Source: Rhizophagus irregularis (Eukaryota > Glomeromycota > Glomeromycetes > Glomerales > Glomeraceae). From it: 64,000 bases of DNA. Below are positions 20,715-33,755 of this stretch, piece by piece. The stretch covers positions 4,216,001-4,280,000 of the forward strand of contig NC_089443.1 of the NCBI RefSeq assembly GCF_026210795.1. The letters run 5' to 3'. The notes beneath the pieces were generated by a model that ran no database searches, was not told the origin of the DNA, and worked only from the letters and a program-made list of their open reading frames with translations. How positions within the stretch are numbered: the first letter of the stretch is position 1; each line of letters starts with the position of its first letter. Position numbers and translations under genes: made by a program.

Positions 20715-23700
20715 AACAACTCATTTTCTTAATATTTAGATTATGTACTCATATTTTTATTAATAAAATTATATTTCAATAAATATATATTAATTTTGAT
20801 ATAATTATGGTTAAGATTTGACCACACATTTCATTAGTTAAATTTTTTATATTAAAACACATGGTTTTTTTAACGTAACTTTTGTATCGATCAAATATAT
20901 GAAAATCAAATATAAAAATTTTCCTAACGTTGCAATGGATTTTATAACTAAACGCATGTTGCAGAAATTCTGTTTTAATTGTTCGAACTGCAGAAATAAT
21001 TTTTTTGTTTCAATCTATTAGTTCATAATTTAATATATACAATATGTGAAAGAAGGGAAGGACTCTGAATTGGACTCAGTAGGTAATTGATTATAGCAAC
21101 TCTTGCGTAAATTAAAACATTCACTTAATAGGGTTTACATATCACATCAAAGATTCGAATAATTTTTATATTGATAACGGATTATTTACTTTTTTTTTTC
21201 TATTTTTGTAACTATAATCAGAATTCATACAAAGTACGAGAACGCATTAACAATTTTCCAAAGAATTGATCAAAAGATTCTTAAAGGTATTTCTTTTTTT
21301 TCTTCTAGAATGCGAATTTTTATTTTTAGTTCTTCAATTCTTTTTCTTAATCGAATTAAAATGGTTGATGAATCATCACCTCAGCTTTTGTCTAGTTTTT
21401 TTTTTTATAAATTTTTGTTTAAAAATTACGTATTTCAGCGGTAATTGAAATATACTAATTCATCAGGCTTATATAGTAAAAAAATATTTTCTTAAAATTA
21501 AAATACATTTACCATGGTTAATATCCCATTTCACCTCATATTTAAAAAATTTGTTACTTAATGCATTATAATAAAGGTGTTTTTCCAGAATATCACTGCA
21601 GAGAAATGTCATATAGAGATTGGAATCAATTCAATCAAAATCAAATCTTGATTAGACAATTTGATTTTTGACTTTGATTAATCAAATCTAAACCAAATTT
21701 ATATATAATGAATTTGATACTTCGCTTTTTTGTGTCGCAAAAAAAAAAAAAAAAAAAATTTTGTAAAATTAAAAAAATAGATTTCTTATTCAATCCGATC
21801 GTATTGTAATTGTTTTTAAATCTCAGTTTCGTCATGAGTTTGTACCATGCTGTATATTACTAAGATCTGTAAAAAAAAAAGGTTTTGGTCTTTATATTGC
21901 AGATATTGCAGTGTTTATAGAAGATATAGAAGATAGAATAGTTTTAATCGATTATATAAAGATTTATTTCATAAAAATCTGCAGCAAATATTCAATAACA
22001 TAAAACTATTTTCATAAATAAATAACAATGTAAGGGTTTTCGTTTTGACTTATTTGAGTCATTTCACCTACAAAACCTACGAAGAGACGTGTACGATCAC
22101 GTGATGTGATCGCGAAAAAAATTAAAACACGTCAAAATATAATACACAACTAATTCTACCAGGTCCTACCGATTTCAGAATTTATTTACTAAGATTACAA
22201 TATATCAACTGAGAACAGGAAAAAACTATAGACTAGAAATATTTTTATAAAAATCGAAATATAAAATATATCACCTCATTATCTCCAAAATAATAATTAT
22301 TATTTAGTTATTATTTTTCCCAGAAATATACGACTTTCGCTTTTACATGGTGTCAGAATATCAATTAATTATTGAATACATTGTATTTTTTTTTAACTTA
22401 AATAAAGAAGATAAAGAAGATATCACAGGATGAACAATATGTCATTATGTGTCATTGTTGTCACGCTTGTGTAATTTTACGCTGATTCCGAACCATAACC
22501 AAAGGCTTACATTAATTACAAATAAAGCCCATCGTGCTTACGAAGAAAAAATGCGTGGCGTTGATTAAGCGTTTCCATATTCAGGATCAGTTAAGCTGCA
22601 AGATCCATTTTTCTACACATCGACGAATATAATTTAGGAAATGTTTATTTCATGTTGAATTATTAAAGATATAGACATATTATTTGTTCCTATTTACATT
22701 ATACCCGGGTTTGAAACGAAGCAATCAATGATAGACACTCCATTTTATTATTATTATTTTTATTATTATATAAAAAATATTATCCTGTATAAAAGATGTC
22801 TTTTTCGCCATCTCCTATGTCATCTATGTCTATAAAACTAACCTCATTTGGTATTATGACCGGATTATTGCAAAATACGGTAAAGGTGTATTCTTCGATG
22901 TGTTATGCGAAATCAGGTGATGGACAACAATCGGTAGTTATTGACATATTTTTATTGTTTATATAAATATTTAGATAATAGTTATTGCGTCAGTCACGCA
23001 AGATTATGCTATTATTATTGTAAGAGTATTAAAAAGTATAACTAAATTGTAAACTTATTAAAGGATTAATTTGTAGTCATATTTAACCGATAAAAAAAAA
23101 AATATCAATTATTTAACCATTAACAAAAAATATCAGTCTTTCAAAATCAGCATGATCCTAATAGACCAATAATTTATTTTTATATTATGTTTATCATGAT
23201 ATTTATTGAATATTATTGTGAATTTATTAAAATATATATTGCATTTCGTCCAGATTGCTGTATATTAGTTTGTTATTATGTCTAAATTATTTTTAATAAG
23301 AAAAAAATTAAATTAGTGATTATATAATTAGGAAATTAACTAAAATAAAAACAATTGTAGGAAAAGTTTAAATAAAGTGGATTTAATTATAGAAAACTTA
23401 TTTATGATGTTATTAATTAATGTATGATCAAAAACGTCAGAACGATAATACATTTATTGGATCGGTCGGTCACAGGGACCTTCATTGATTGGTGTTTTCA
23501 TCCAATCATTCGATCATATCCAATAAGTATTTATTATATGACATTTACATGTTTATTATTATTTTAAAAAATTACATTTATACAATTAAAGTTTAAGTTT
23601 ATATATAAAATTTAAATAAAAGATGTATATTTAAATTTTTTTAAAAAAACTATAACATTTATATAACCCAAAATTATAAACTAATAATAAATGATAAAAA

Positions 23701-23955
23701 AAAAGAAAATTTTATATAATCCTTTGGCTTTTCAATCAATTATTTTCATCTATTTTAAACCAGGAAAAATTAGATGAATTGATATTTTAATTATTAGTTT
23801 AATAAATCGAAAAATGCCATAACATCTAATACAAAAATCATTATTACCTTTAGAATTGATATTGAGTTTAGTAAAATCTATTTTTACAGATTCTATAAAT
23901 GAAAAATTAATATATAAGAATTATTTCATGAATAATCAATTAATGTGATGTATAA
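20715..23955. other. 3.2-kb stretch with no supported gene
   Basis: AT-rich throughout. Frames at 21266-21448 and 21641-21835 are homopolymer-driven and hydrophobic and are not called. GGATCGGTCGGTCACAGGGA near 23459 stands out as an island of higher G+C without further structure. The only candidate coding sequence is the 56-codon frame at 22796. Confidence 0.4.
22796..22966 (+). CDS. Possible small protein, 56 residues
   Basis: ATG at 22796 starts MSFSPSPMSSMSIKLTSFG and runs to TAA at 22966. Its composition is less biased than the surrounding DNA (Gly, Ser and Gln present), and TATATAAAAAATATTATCC lies 27-46 bp upstream like a TATA region. No homologue is recognised, and a chance open frame is the leading alternative. 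Confidence 0.2.
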   Translation: MSFSPSPMSSMSIKLTSFGIMTGLLQNTVKVYSSMCYAKSGDGQQSVVIDIFLLFI

Positions 23956-25417
23956 TTAATTACCTGAATATTTATTTCCAAGTAAATCATTATTATCGTT
24001 AGAATTTTTTGGTTCTGGAAGATTTTTAAAATCTAAAAGTTTACTTGTGTAAATTGCTTGAGGATGTGTCATATATGAAAGAGTGCAAGTAGATAAGAAA
24101 GGTGAAGATGTTGATAAATAAGATGAATCTTCATTAATTTTATCCACTTCTTTAATTTGTTCAACAATTGCGGGATTAAATTTTCTAGAACCATAATTAT
24201 ATAAATTTCTTAATGAGTCATATAATTCATTCACTTTAGGTCGATTTAAAGGGTTTGCATCCCAACATTGATTAATTATATCAAGAAGTAGTTGAGGAAT
24301 TCTGTAATTAATTTTTGGTCTTAATCCTTGACAAATTTTCATAGCTAAGAATTCATCATGTGCCACATCATAATAAGGAGGCAGACCTGTACATATTTCA
24401 TACGTAATAATTCCAAATCCATAAATATCACTTGCTTGAGTATATTCTTTTCCTCTTAAAACTTCAGGAGCTACATAAGGCAACACTCCATATATTTTTT
24501 TATTACTATCTTGAAAAGTCTTTACATTTGCTGGTTGACATAATCCTAAATCAGTGATATAAGCACTATCTATAAAATCACTTAATATATTTCCACAATG
24601 AAAATCATGATGAATTAATCCTTTTTTATGAATGTCTTTAAGACCATATGCAATACCATGCATACTTTGAAATTTTTTCTCCCAATTCAGTGAAATAAAA
24701 TTATTATTTAAATGTTGCCTTAAACTACCTTCTTCTAATTTCATAACCATCATAAAATTTTCTGTTTTTGGATGATTGGATCTTTAGTGATGCCAAAACA
24801 TTGAACTATCCAACCGGTTTCATATGGTAAATTATGTAATTCAATCTTAAAAAAAATTAAAGTAAGTTTAATGCTTATAAAAGTTAATGATAGTACTTAA
24901 ATTTATGAAAAAAAGATCTTACCTCTTTTAAAAATTGAGCTGTCATGCTTCGTGAGTTATGTAGACATTTTAGAGCAATTTTTTCATTATTACTTCTTTT
25001 CCATTGATGATTATAATAATTACATATAGGACCATCTTTCCAAATTGCTTTAAAAACAGTTCCAAATCCTCCTTTTGCCAAATATTCAACATTTTCAAAT
25101 CTATCATATTCAATCCACTCCATAATTTGATGGCAATATTTAGCTTTTAATTGTGTTTTTTGAATGAATTCATCAACTTCATTATTTCCACTTGTCCAAT
25201 TTTTGAAATTTTGTTGAATAAGACAGTAATTACACCAAAAAATACATATTTTAATTCGATTACACACATTACACAAACCATTTTCTTTATAACGTTTTTT
25301 TAATTCTTCATTTAATATCAGTTTATCAATTAATGATTTTTGTTCTTTAGTTAAATTCCGATGATTAAAATCTTTTATTTGTTCAATTATAACATCACTG
25401 AGTTTAAATTCACCCAT
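23956..25417 (-). pseudogene. Protein kinase (tyrosine-kinase-like, Rhizophagus type) with one frameshift
   Basis: Exon 1 is 25417-24923 (165 codons), then a GT-AG intron and exon 2 from 24845 to the stop at 23956. The N-terminus has the zinc-like block CNVCNRIKICIFWCNYC followed by NFKNWTSGN, common in Rhizophagus kinases. Kinase motifs in order: glycine loop AKGGFGTVFKAIWKDG, lysine in IALKCL, catalytic loop IHHDFHCGNIL, DLG in place of DFG, APE in YVAPEVLRGKEY, and subdomain IX DIYGFGIITYE. The C-tail has the family ending YTSKLLDFKNLPEP. Exon 2 changes frame near 24770-24780: GITKDP and PKTENFMMVMKLEEG fall in different frames, as if about 8 bp resembling the flanking GGAT/GATTGGAT were gained. 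It is a young pseudogene or carries an assembly error; the rest of the frame is clean. Confidence 0.75.
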
Positions 25418-25829
25418 TCTAATGAATTATTTAAAGAATTATTATAAAATATACAAAAAAAAAAATTATAATAAGTACGAATAAAAAAAAGAAATAAAAA
25501 TGTAAATTATAGTCCGATTGTGCAAGTTTTTATACAATATTTCATTACTTAAATTGTGGTTAAAAAAAGAAGCAAGAATAAATCGGAGAACTCCGATTGA
25601 GGCGATGTTTATAGAAAGGTCGCATGTAGATCAGGTATCAATGAAATAAAATTTATTACGTCATTAATAAAAATTTGTGAAAATCACGTACCGGTCGACC
25701 CGGTCGTACCGAACGATCATCAAAGTTCATATAATAAACTAATGGATTATTCCATGTGGAAAAATTTCCTGATGGAGTCAGACCAAACTTTGCGACATCG
25801 ATTTCTCATATATATCCAGCCGCCACTAT
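25418..25829. other. 5' flank of the kinase locus
   Basis: AT-rich, with one short island of higher G+C (ACCGGTCGACCCGGTCGTAC near 25690) containing small inverted repeats. No gene supported. Confidence 0.35.
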
Positions 25830-26160
25830 TTTTGAAAAAAATTTACTTATCTTGTCTATTGGTAATACAACGATGCCTGTCGCAATTCTTGGTACACCAA
25901 TTATACTTTGAATTTAGAATTATTTCGTACATCAAAACACCAAAGTCGTTATTGGAGATAGTAATGACATTGACGACCTCAAGCTAGCTATTGAGTAGAA
26001 AAACCAGAATGACTTTGCTGGGGTTGATGCTGATAGACTCAAGTTATGGAGAGTTAACACGGATCAAACTATTTCCAAAGAAATATTAAATGACGAATTA
26101 GAGGATCCAGCAAAAACCATTGGAGAAACTTTTCTTGGTGTCCAAGGAGGTAACATTTGA
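25830..26160 (+). pseudogene. Crinkler (CRN) header-domain fossil
   Basis: The translated text resembles the ubiquitin-like N-terminal header of Crinkler proteins: a hydrophobic first strand, a VVIGDSNDIDDLKLAIE segment, an ADRLKLWRVN segment and a final IGETFLGVQGG. CRN-type proteins are known from oomycetes and are numerous in Rhizophagus. Only the header remains, without a C-terminal effector domain, and it is broken in more than one place. It sits between the kinase locus and the channel gene. Treated as a dead relic. Confidence 0.55.
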
Positions 26161-26751
26161 GTTGTAGTTAGCTTTGATTGAATTTTCAACATTTAATTTT
26201 TTTATTACTTTTTACTTCTTAAATCTTTTCAACTGTTGTTTATTAGACCATTCCATTCTGCTGTATAAATTTCAAAGAAACCACCATTTGTTAAATACAC
26301 AGTGAAATTCGATATAATGGAACCATCCGTTCCAGTAAAAATATCCGGTATATCGAGACTTCCAATATATCAAAAAATTTCGATATACCAGATTTTATAT
26401 ATAAATCATTAAAAATAAATATTAATTAGTGTTTGTATGTCGGATAAACGCCAAATATTTATTTTCGGCTATAAAAGTCTTTGTTATAGGATGTGTCTTA
26501 ATTCAGAAAATTGATTATAGGAGGTAAACAAATATTTCTTTAGAATAACGTAAATTTGATTAACGATAAAAAAATGTCGAAAGTTGATCATTGCTCAATT
26601 AATAAAAAAAATTTTTTTTTTTTTATGCAGGAGGCGAAATTTTATGTTACAGCCATGCATGTGTTACAAAATAAAAAAAAGTATATAATCGCAAATGGAC
26701 GAGGTAAATAATAATTTTAATTTTTTGGTAATAAATTTATATGATTATCAA
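26161..26751. other. Intergenic stretch with a possible pogo/Jerky-like scrap
   Basis: CAGTGAAATTCGATATAATG near 26302 and TTCGATATACCAG near 26388 are in opposite orientation and resemble termini of pogo/Jerky-type DNA transposons. Similar text is at 46290-46640. No transposase frame is present. The rest is AT-rich 5' flank of the channel gene. Confidence 0.3.
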
Positions 26752-29700
26752 ATGGATGACATTTCAGTAAAAATTAACGATGATGCTAACAAAATCGAAA
26801 TCGAAGTTGATAAAAATGATGTTGATAAAAATGATGCTAATAAAAATGATGCTGACCAAATCGATATTGATAAAATCAATGTTGATAAAAATGATGTTGA
26901 TAAGATATTTACCTTCAATGATGAACGGCATAATGGTAAACCTATTACTAAGATAGAAATATCACCAAATGAAAAATACTTTATTACTTATAGTAAAGAA
27001 GATCATTCAATTATTGGTTGGAATGTTGAAGATATAGATAAGTTTCAACTTAAATTTCATCAAACTGTTAAAATTAATGACAATAATAAAGATATCAATA
27101 ATTTATGTGTTTCTGATGATAAGAAACTATGTATAATTTATGAATTTGCTTATTGCGATTGTAAGTAATATTATGTAATTATAAACTTATGGTAATTGAT
27201 ATTTATTATATATATATTTTTTTGTAGATACTTGCTATATAATCGATATGAATAATAAAGATAAAAAAATTGCATTAAGTTTTTATAAAAGTGTTTGTGC
27301 ATTTTATTGTACCTTTAATTTAAAAGGTGAATTTATTTTATATGGTTTAGTTCACTCTTATTTTGGAAGTCATAGAATTATTTTGATTTATTCCACACAA
27401 AATAAAAATAACAAATGGGAATGTAAGAGATTTTACAAGATACCTGAAGATTATGGAATAATTAGTATATCAAAATATGATAAAGTTTACCTGTATTCAA
27501 AAGATTACATTTATGAATGGAATATTAATACTAAAAAAAGTGTAAAAATATTTGTTAATAATAAGGATAAGAATAAGGTAATAAATATTATAAAATTATT
27601 TTCAAACCAATTGATTAAATATTATTTATTTTTTAGATTGAAACATATCGTATTAAAATATTCAGTAATGAAAAGTATAATATTTTAAAAGTCAATGATA
27701 AAATCATCGTTTATTCAATCGAATTGGGAATTATTGTTGCTACTTTGGATATAAATGATGGTAACCATTTTTAATAAATTTTATTTATACTTTAATTATT
27801 ACTCATATTAAATCACTATTTTTTTTTTATTTAGATATTCAACTTTATAATTTTATGAATCATACTGGTTTATGTCTTTTACCTTCTTTATTCTATTATA
27901 CACCAGATAAAGAAATCAAATATTGCTGGAATAGTAAATACAAAAATTGGTTTAATCAATCTTTAATTGATAAACCAATTGATGAATCAACTGATGCACC
28001 AACTGATGAACAAACAAAGTTTGTGTTTGGAATTCTAAATGAATGTGTTTGGAAATCTAAATTTTACGAAAATATGTCAAAAACTAAAGTTATTGAATGT
28101 GAAACTTACAATCACTTAAATGTTCATTCATTTAATCCATATATGGATACTGTATCTACATTATTTCAAAATGCCACATGCGATAGTAAAGAAGAATTAA
28201 CTGAATCAATTGAAAATTTAATTAAATGGGAAATATTTGCTGATGATGATAAAATTAGACTAAAAGTTTTCAAACAAATTAATACTAAATGGGAATTAAT
28301 TAGCGAGAGATGTGAAAATTATCCTTATAGACCTAAATCATATATTCATTATATTATCCATCATAAATTTATTGCAAGCTCATTATTTAATAATAATGAT
28401 ATTGTTATATTGACAACATTTGGTATTCTTATTTATACTTTCAGTGAAAATAACAAATCTATTTCTTTAAACTATTTTTATTTTATGAATTTTGATTATT
28501 ATAGATATGGAGATAAAAAATATATGGAAATACTTCAACATAACACAAGATTATTTTTAAAATCTACTTTACCATTACCAAATTATGATAGTTTTAGATT
28601 AAATGGTTGGGTTTTAGATGTAATAAATAATAAGTCAAGTTTTTTGAAATATGGAGTTGAATTATTAATATTTGCAATTAAAGAACATAAGTTAGAATTA
28701 ATTGATGATATTTATAAAAAATGTATGACTTATTTTAAAGAGGATCCAACGAACAATAAGTCATTTTTAAGTATTATCACTTCTGCAATGCCATTACTAG
28801 ATGAATATTATCCAGAATATATTCTAAAATATTCATCAGAAACGAATATGATAATAGATTCTTCTTTTTATAGTATAGAGCATCAAAATAAAAATTTCCA
28901 TCTTTATTCTTTTTTTCAATCTCCTCAATTAGCTAATTTATCGAATTCTCTTTTAACAAAATACTATTACTGTAAACTTTTTGAATTTTATTACAAAACT
29001 AAATATACATATTTATTAATATTTATTTTGTTAATTATATATTATGCTATTCAAGCTTTAATAATACTTTTAACTTTACCCCTTTATTTGGTTACATTTT
29101 ATATTTTATCAAAATATAATTTTATTAATGATATTTATGCTTCAGATGCATTTTCTTTTATTTATTACTATACTGAACTTAAAATTTTTAAAATTCTTAA
29201 GAAAAATATAACAACAACACCAACAACTACTTTTATGATTCCTTATATTAATTTTGTTAATTATTCGAAAGATTATAATTGGTTCTTAGAATTAATTAGA
29301 CCTCAACCTAGTCCATTTACTAAATCAATAAATAGAAATATTTACAAAACATGGAATGGTGAAGCATTAATTAATTTTAAATGGAATGCTTTTGGAAAAT
29401 ATTATTATGCAATGATTTGGATTATATTTATGGCTTTACTTGGATGTTTCACTGCTGCTGCAACAATTCCTCAGCAATATATCAGTAAAGGAATTAGACA
29501 ACAACTTTTTATTTCTTCGATTATACTTGGATTTATTCATCTGATTTTAAAAATTCGTCAATTTTTTTATAATTTTACTAAGTGGTTTTATAATTTTTGG
29601 AATATTTTTGGTAAATATAAATGTTTAATTTATATATTTACAATATTTTAAGAAAATGAAATTAATTAATTATATAATGTTTTAATATTTCAGATATAAT

Positions 29701-30983
29701 TGCTTATGTACTTTCAATTTACACTTCTATTTATTGGCTTCAAACAAATGATAAGAACAATAATTATCTAATTCAATTGCTTTCTTTTTCATGCTTATTT
29801 TTGGATATAAAGTTTTTGTTATTTTTTAGAGCATTTGAATATTTTGGTATATATTTTGCAATTATTATTAGTGTTGGAAAAAAGATTTTTTCTTTTTTAG
29901 TAGTCATATTCATTTTTATAATAAGTTTTGCACACGCATTTTATATTTTATTATCTCCAAAATCTGAATTTTCACTTGAACAATATACAAATAATAATGA
30001 TCCGAATAATCCTTGGAATTTAGCTTCTAGTTATAGTCAAGTAATTGATAATAATGGAAATATAAACTTCAATCCATTTATGATTCAAACACCTGATAAA
30101 AATACAAACATGTTTATAGATATTAGAACTTCTCTTTTTGCTACATATTTATTCTTAGCAGGTACTGTATAATTAAATTATATATAAGTATTTTTATAAT
30201 ATTTTTAAACAATTTTTCTTTCTTATTAATAGGTGATTCAAGTGCATTATCCAATTGGTCATATGCAGATAATCCATCAATTGCAATATTGATTGTTTTA
30301 TTTTCCCTCTTGATTGTTGTATATCTTATGAACTTGTTAATTGGATTACTCAATAATGCAATAGAAGAAGATAATAATAGAGTCTCATATTTGATACAAA
30401 AGGCAGAAGTAAATAATATATTAATGTTAATCATTCTATTTTCTTTAAATATACTAATATATTTAATATATTTCTCAATTTTTATTTTTAAAGATTTTGG
30501 CTGAGATTGAGTTATTTTATCTATTACCACATCAGAGACGTTGGCAAACATGGTTTCCTGAAGTAATGTATGTAATTTTGTTTTTATTAAAAAAAATATA
30601 ATGACTTGATTTTATTAATTATTCAAATTTATTTTTCAAGACATTATTATGCTAATGTTGATAAGACTCGAATAGAAATTGAAAGATTGATTAAAGAGGG
30701 TGAATGGGATAATAAGGAATTCACAGAGATGCGGGAAAAATTATTGGAACAACTTCAGATTAAATATAATCCTATTGGCAATGAGGTAATATTGGAGAAA
30801 GTAAAATCTAATGATGTGAAATTAGATAAGTTAGAGAAATTAGAAGAGAAATTAAATAAGTTTGAGAAATTAGAAGAGAAATTAGAGAAATTAGACAAGT
30901 TAGAGAAATTAGAAGAGAAATTAGGTAAGTTAGAGAAATTAGAAGAGAAATTAGAGAAATTATTGGAAATACATGCAAAATAA
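26752..30983 (+). CDS. Beta-propeller/ion-transport (TRP-like) membrane protein, 8 exons
   Basis: Exons 26752-27160, 27228-27577, 27637-27760, 27835-29610, 29694-30161, 30233-30408, 30494-30567 and 30641-30983 join in frame (3720 nt, 1239 residues), all with GT-AG introns. After an Asp/Asn-rich N-terminus come WD-like blades (GKPITKIEISPNEKYFITYS, then HSIIGWNVEDIDKF). The middle is helical. From about residue 770 membrane helices follow (YLLIFILLIIYYAIQALIIL, FGKYYYAMIWIIFMALLGCF, FLVVIFIFIISFAHAFYILL, AILIVLFSLLIVVYLMNLLI), with a pore-like segment before the last. NLLIGLLNNAIEEDN is the TRP-like exit of the final helix. The C-terminus is a Lys/Glu/Leu coiled coil. Such fusions are expanded in Rhizophagus; the ion is unknown. 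I chose the ATG at 26752 (MDDISVKIN) over the in-frame one at 26695, as paralogues begin similarly. Confidence 0.8.
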
Positions 30984-31483
30984 CTTTGCTGAAACCTGGT
31001 GTTTTGCATCCTAACCGTCACGAATTAGACCCAAATTCGCATCGATCACGTGGCGGCATATTATCTTGGCGAAATTTTTACGATCCGTAAAAATGTTGTT
31101 AACCTTACATTAATGAATAGTTTCGAAATAGAGTTTAACTACAATAAAGGTATTAATAATTTAGTGACTAATGTAGAAAATTAGCCGAAAAAATTAATCT
31201 AAGATGCTTTGTCAATGAATTTGATAATATTCGACGAGGCTTTTAAGATAATTATTTTAAAAATGACTAATGTAGGAGATTAGCTGAAAAAATTAATCCA
31301 AGATGTTTTGTCAATGAATTGGATAATATTCAACGAGGCTTTTAAGATAATTATTATTGTAATAACAATTTGTAAATTGTAATAATAAAATGATTAATAA
31401 AACGCAAATAATAAAATTCTATTGCAGTAATAAAACTAGTTATTATAAAATACGAAATTATAATATTGTAATAATATGCTATT
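30984..31483. other. Intergenic stretch with a two-copy 105-bp tandem repeat
   Basis: Two adjacent copies at about 31161-31255 and 31262-31358 share GACTAATGTAG, TTTGTCAATGAATT and CGAGGCTTTTAAGATAATTA. They lie just outside the CACTA-like element and might be part of its subterminal region. No gene. Confidence 0.6.
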
Positions 31484-33095
31484 TCACAATTCTAAGTTAC
31501 TTGCGAAATCACTGCCATTTCTAGATGGAATTACCAAGTTCTTTGTAATTATGTCCAATGTTTTTGTTTTTTCCAGATCTCTCACGGTATAATTAATAAT
31601 TACAGCCTTCCTAACTAGATTACATAAATAAATCAACGAATTTTCCCTTAAATCATTGATTTTCACGGCACTTAACCATCGTCGTAGTGTATTCTTTGTT
31701 ATTTCTTCATCAACGAAATCAGCAATGTCTTCTTTTCACGGTAGAATTGTTTCAGGAATACTTTGACTGACAAAGCATAAATATTAGTATTATAATATTT
31801 CATCCAAAGTTCATTGAAATGATGGAAATTGAAAAGAAAAATAGAATAATTACCCTTTTCTTTTTTCTTTAAGCGAATCAACCAATTTTTCAATCCCGTC
31901 GAGAAATTTATTTCTGAAATCTCCAAATTGCCTATTCGCGATCCTTAACCATTCCAAGCCTTCAGCTGAGTTGAGATCGCACTTGATTATTTGTTGTACC
32001 AATTCCTCAAGGGCACGTTTTGGAGGATTTCTGACGCGTAGAAAGAGACATTTTAGCTCTTCTAAAAAATCGCGGCTTACCTTTGACTGCAAGTAATAAA
32101 TAAATATTGTCAATGAATTTTAGCGGCTTTGTTAATAATCAAAACAAAAACTAAAAAATTCTTACTTTATCTTCATGCAATGTTGATTGCAATTGTAATT
32201 TTGTTGGATTTGTCAAATTTGATGATGTGAACTGTTGCCCATTTGCGAGCGACGTTTGCATTGACGAATATATAGCGTTAGCAAATTGAAGAACATTCGG
32301 ATTCGCACATAGCCAAGTAGCTAGTTGGAAAATCGTATCCATGTCATTGAAACATGATGGAAGTGTAGAAGAAGCAGACGCATTAAAAGAACGTAAAGAA
32401 GCTGGGGAATTCAAATCCCTCAATCCTGGACGCGAAGGAGATGATAATTCAAGTCCATTACTTTGAATTTCGCGTAAAGGAGTTGATGTATTCAAACTCC
32501 TAGATGCTGGACGTTCCAGACGCGGAGGAGCTGATAAATTTTCGAGTCCATTACTTTGAATTTCGCGTAAAGGAGTTGATGTATTCAAACTCCTAGATTC
32601 TGGACGTTCCGAACGTGAAGGAAATGATAATTCAAGTCCATTACTTTGAATTTCGCGTAAAGGAGTTGATGTATTCAAACTTCTAGATGCTGGACGTTCC
32701 AGACGCGGAGGAGCTGATAAATTTTCAAGTTCATTACTTTGAACTTCACGTAAAGGAGTTGATGTATTCAAATTCCTAGATTCCGGACGTGGAGCCAATG
32801 CACTATCAAGTTCTTCTAAATCCGTATTATTTAGAGGTAACAAATTAAAAGGTCCGGATAACGATGGTTCTATTGTATCCTCATAATCACTATCTTCTAA
32901 GATTTCATTCAAGAGATGTGATTTCTTGTTACTTTGTCCACGTCCACGTCCGCAGCCTCGTCCACTGTTAGCAGTTAAAAATTGTTCTTCTTGAGGTGTA
33001 TTATTTCGTCCACGTCTACGTCCACGTTTGGGTTTGAATTGTTCAGGAGAAGATTTGTCCTTTCTACTATTGCTACGTCCACGAGTTTGAGGCAT
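31484..33095 (-). pseudogene. Second gene of the CACTA-like transposon (TnpA-like, Arg/Gly- and repeat-rich)
   Basis: Exons 33095-32166, 32086-31854 and 31766-31484 join in frame with GT-AG introns, except for one in-frame TGA at 31738-31736. The first 310 codons start with basic RGR/GRGRG tracts (like a DNA-binding tail), then an acidic part, then four copies of a roughly 36-residue repeat built on SRSLNTSTPLREIQSNGLE. The C-terminal part (SRDFLEELKCLFLRVRNPPK, and beyond the stop EEITKNTLRRWLSAVK) is helical and well formed. It is transcribed away from the transposase at 33756 across a shared 660-bp gap, the layout of the two-gene CACTA elements. I do not recognise the family by sequence; the role as accessory protein is inferred from position. 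Apart from the single stop the gene looks fresh. Confidence 0.55.
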
Positions 33096-33755
33096 TTTTA
33101 ATCGTTGGATATTTACATAAATAAAATGTAGAAAAATTTTTTAATAAAGATATTTTTTTTACGAAAGCAAATTAAGAATCGATTTTAAATAGTATTATGT
33201 CAACACATATTCCCGATTAATTAGCCTTTTCTAGTTAATTTAGACTGTAATCGGTTAAATGCAAAGTATTTTTTTTTTTTTTTAAATTAATATAAAAAAT
33301 ACAAAAAAGCTAATTTAATTATGTCAACATATTTTCCACCAACTATTTAGCCTTTTCTAGTTAATTTAGACTTTAATCGGTTAAATGCACAGTATTTTTT
33401 TTTTTTAAATTAATATAAAAAATACAAAAAAGCTAATTTAATTATGTCAACATATTTTCCACCAACTATTTAGCCTTTTCTAGTTAATTTAGACTGTAAT
33501 CGGTTAAATGCACAGTATTTTTTTTTTTTAATTTAACATAAAAAGTTAGTTTAATTAAACTTTCCACCGAACTTTTTAGTTAATTTATACAATAATAAGT
33601 TAGTCTATAATTAATTAATAAATTACGTTATTTTCACTTTTATCCATTTTTATTAATAAATTTGATATAATATTATGAAATTGACAAATAAAATTTAAAA
33701 TAGTATCGTGTAAAATACTAATTGAAATTTTTACACTCTTCTTTCGCTTGATAAA
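33096..33755. promoter_or_regulatory. Divergent promoter region with about 123-bp tandem repeats
   Basis: Between the divergent element genes, three full copies and one worn partial copy of a repeat start with ATGTCAACA at about 33197, 33321 and 33443. Each has TAGCCTTTTCTAGTTAATTT, AATCGGTTAAATGCA and a T-run. CACTA elements are known to carry arrays bound by their own accessory protein, so this array may be a binding region and shared promoter. That role is inferred; the repeat is seen. Confidence 0.65.

Noticed and set aside
30755-31021. Asn/Phe/Ser-rich minus-strand frame
   Set aside because: Antisense shadow of the Lys/Glu/Leu coiled coil at the end of the channel gene.
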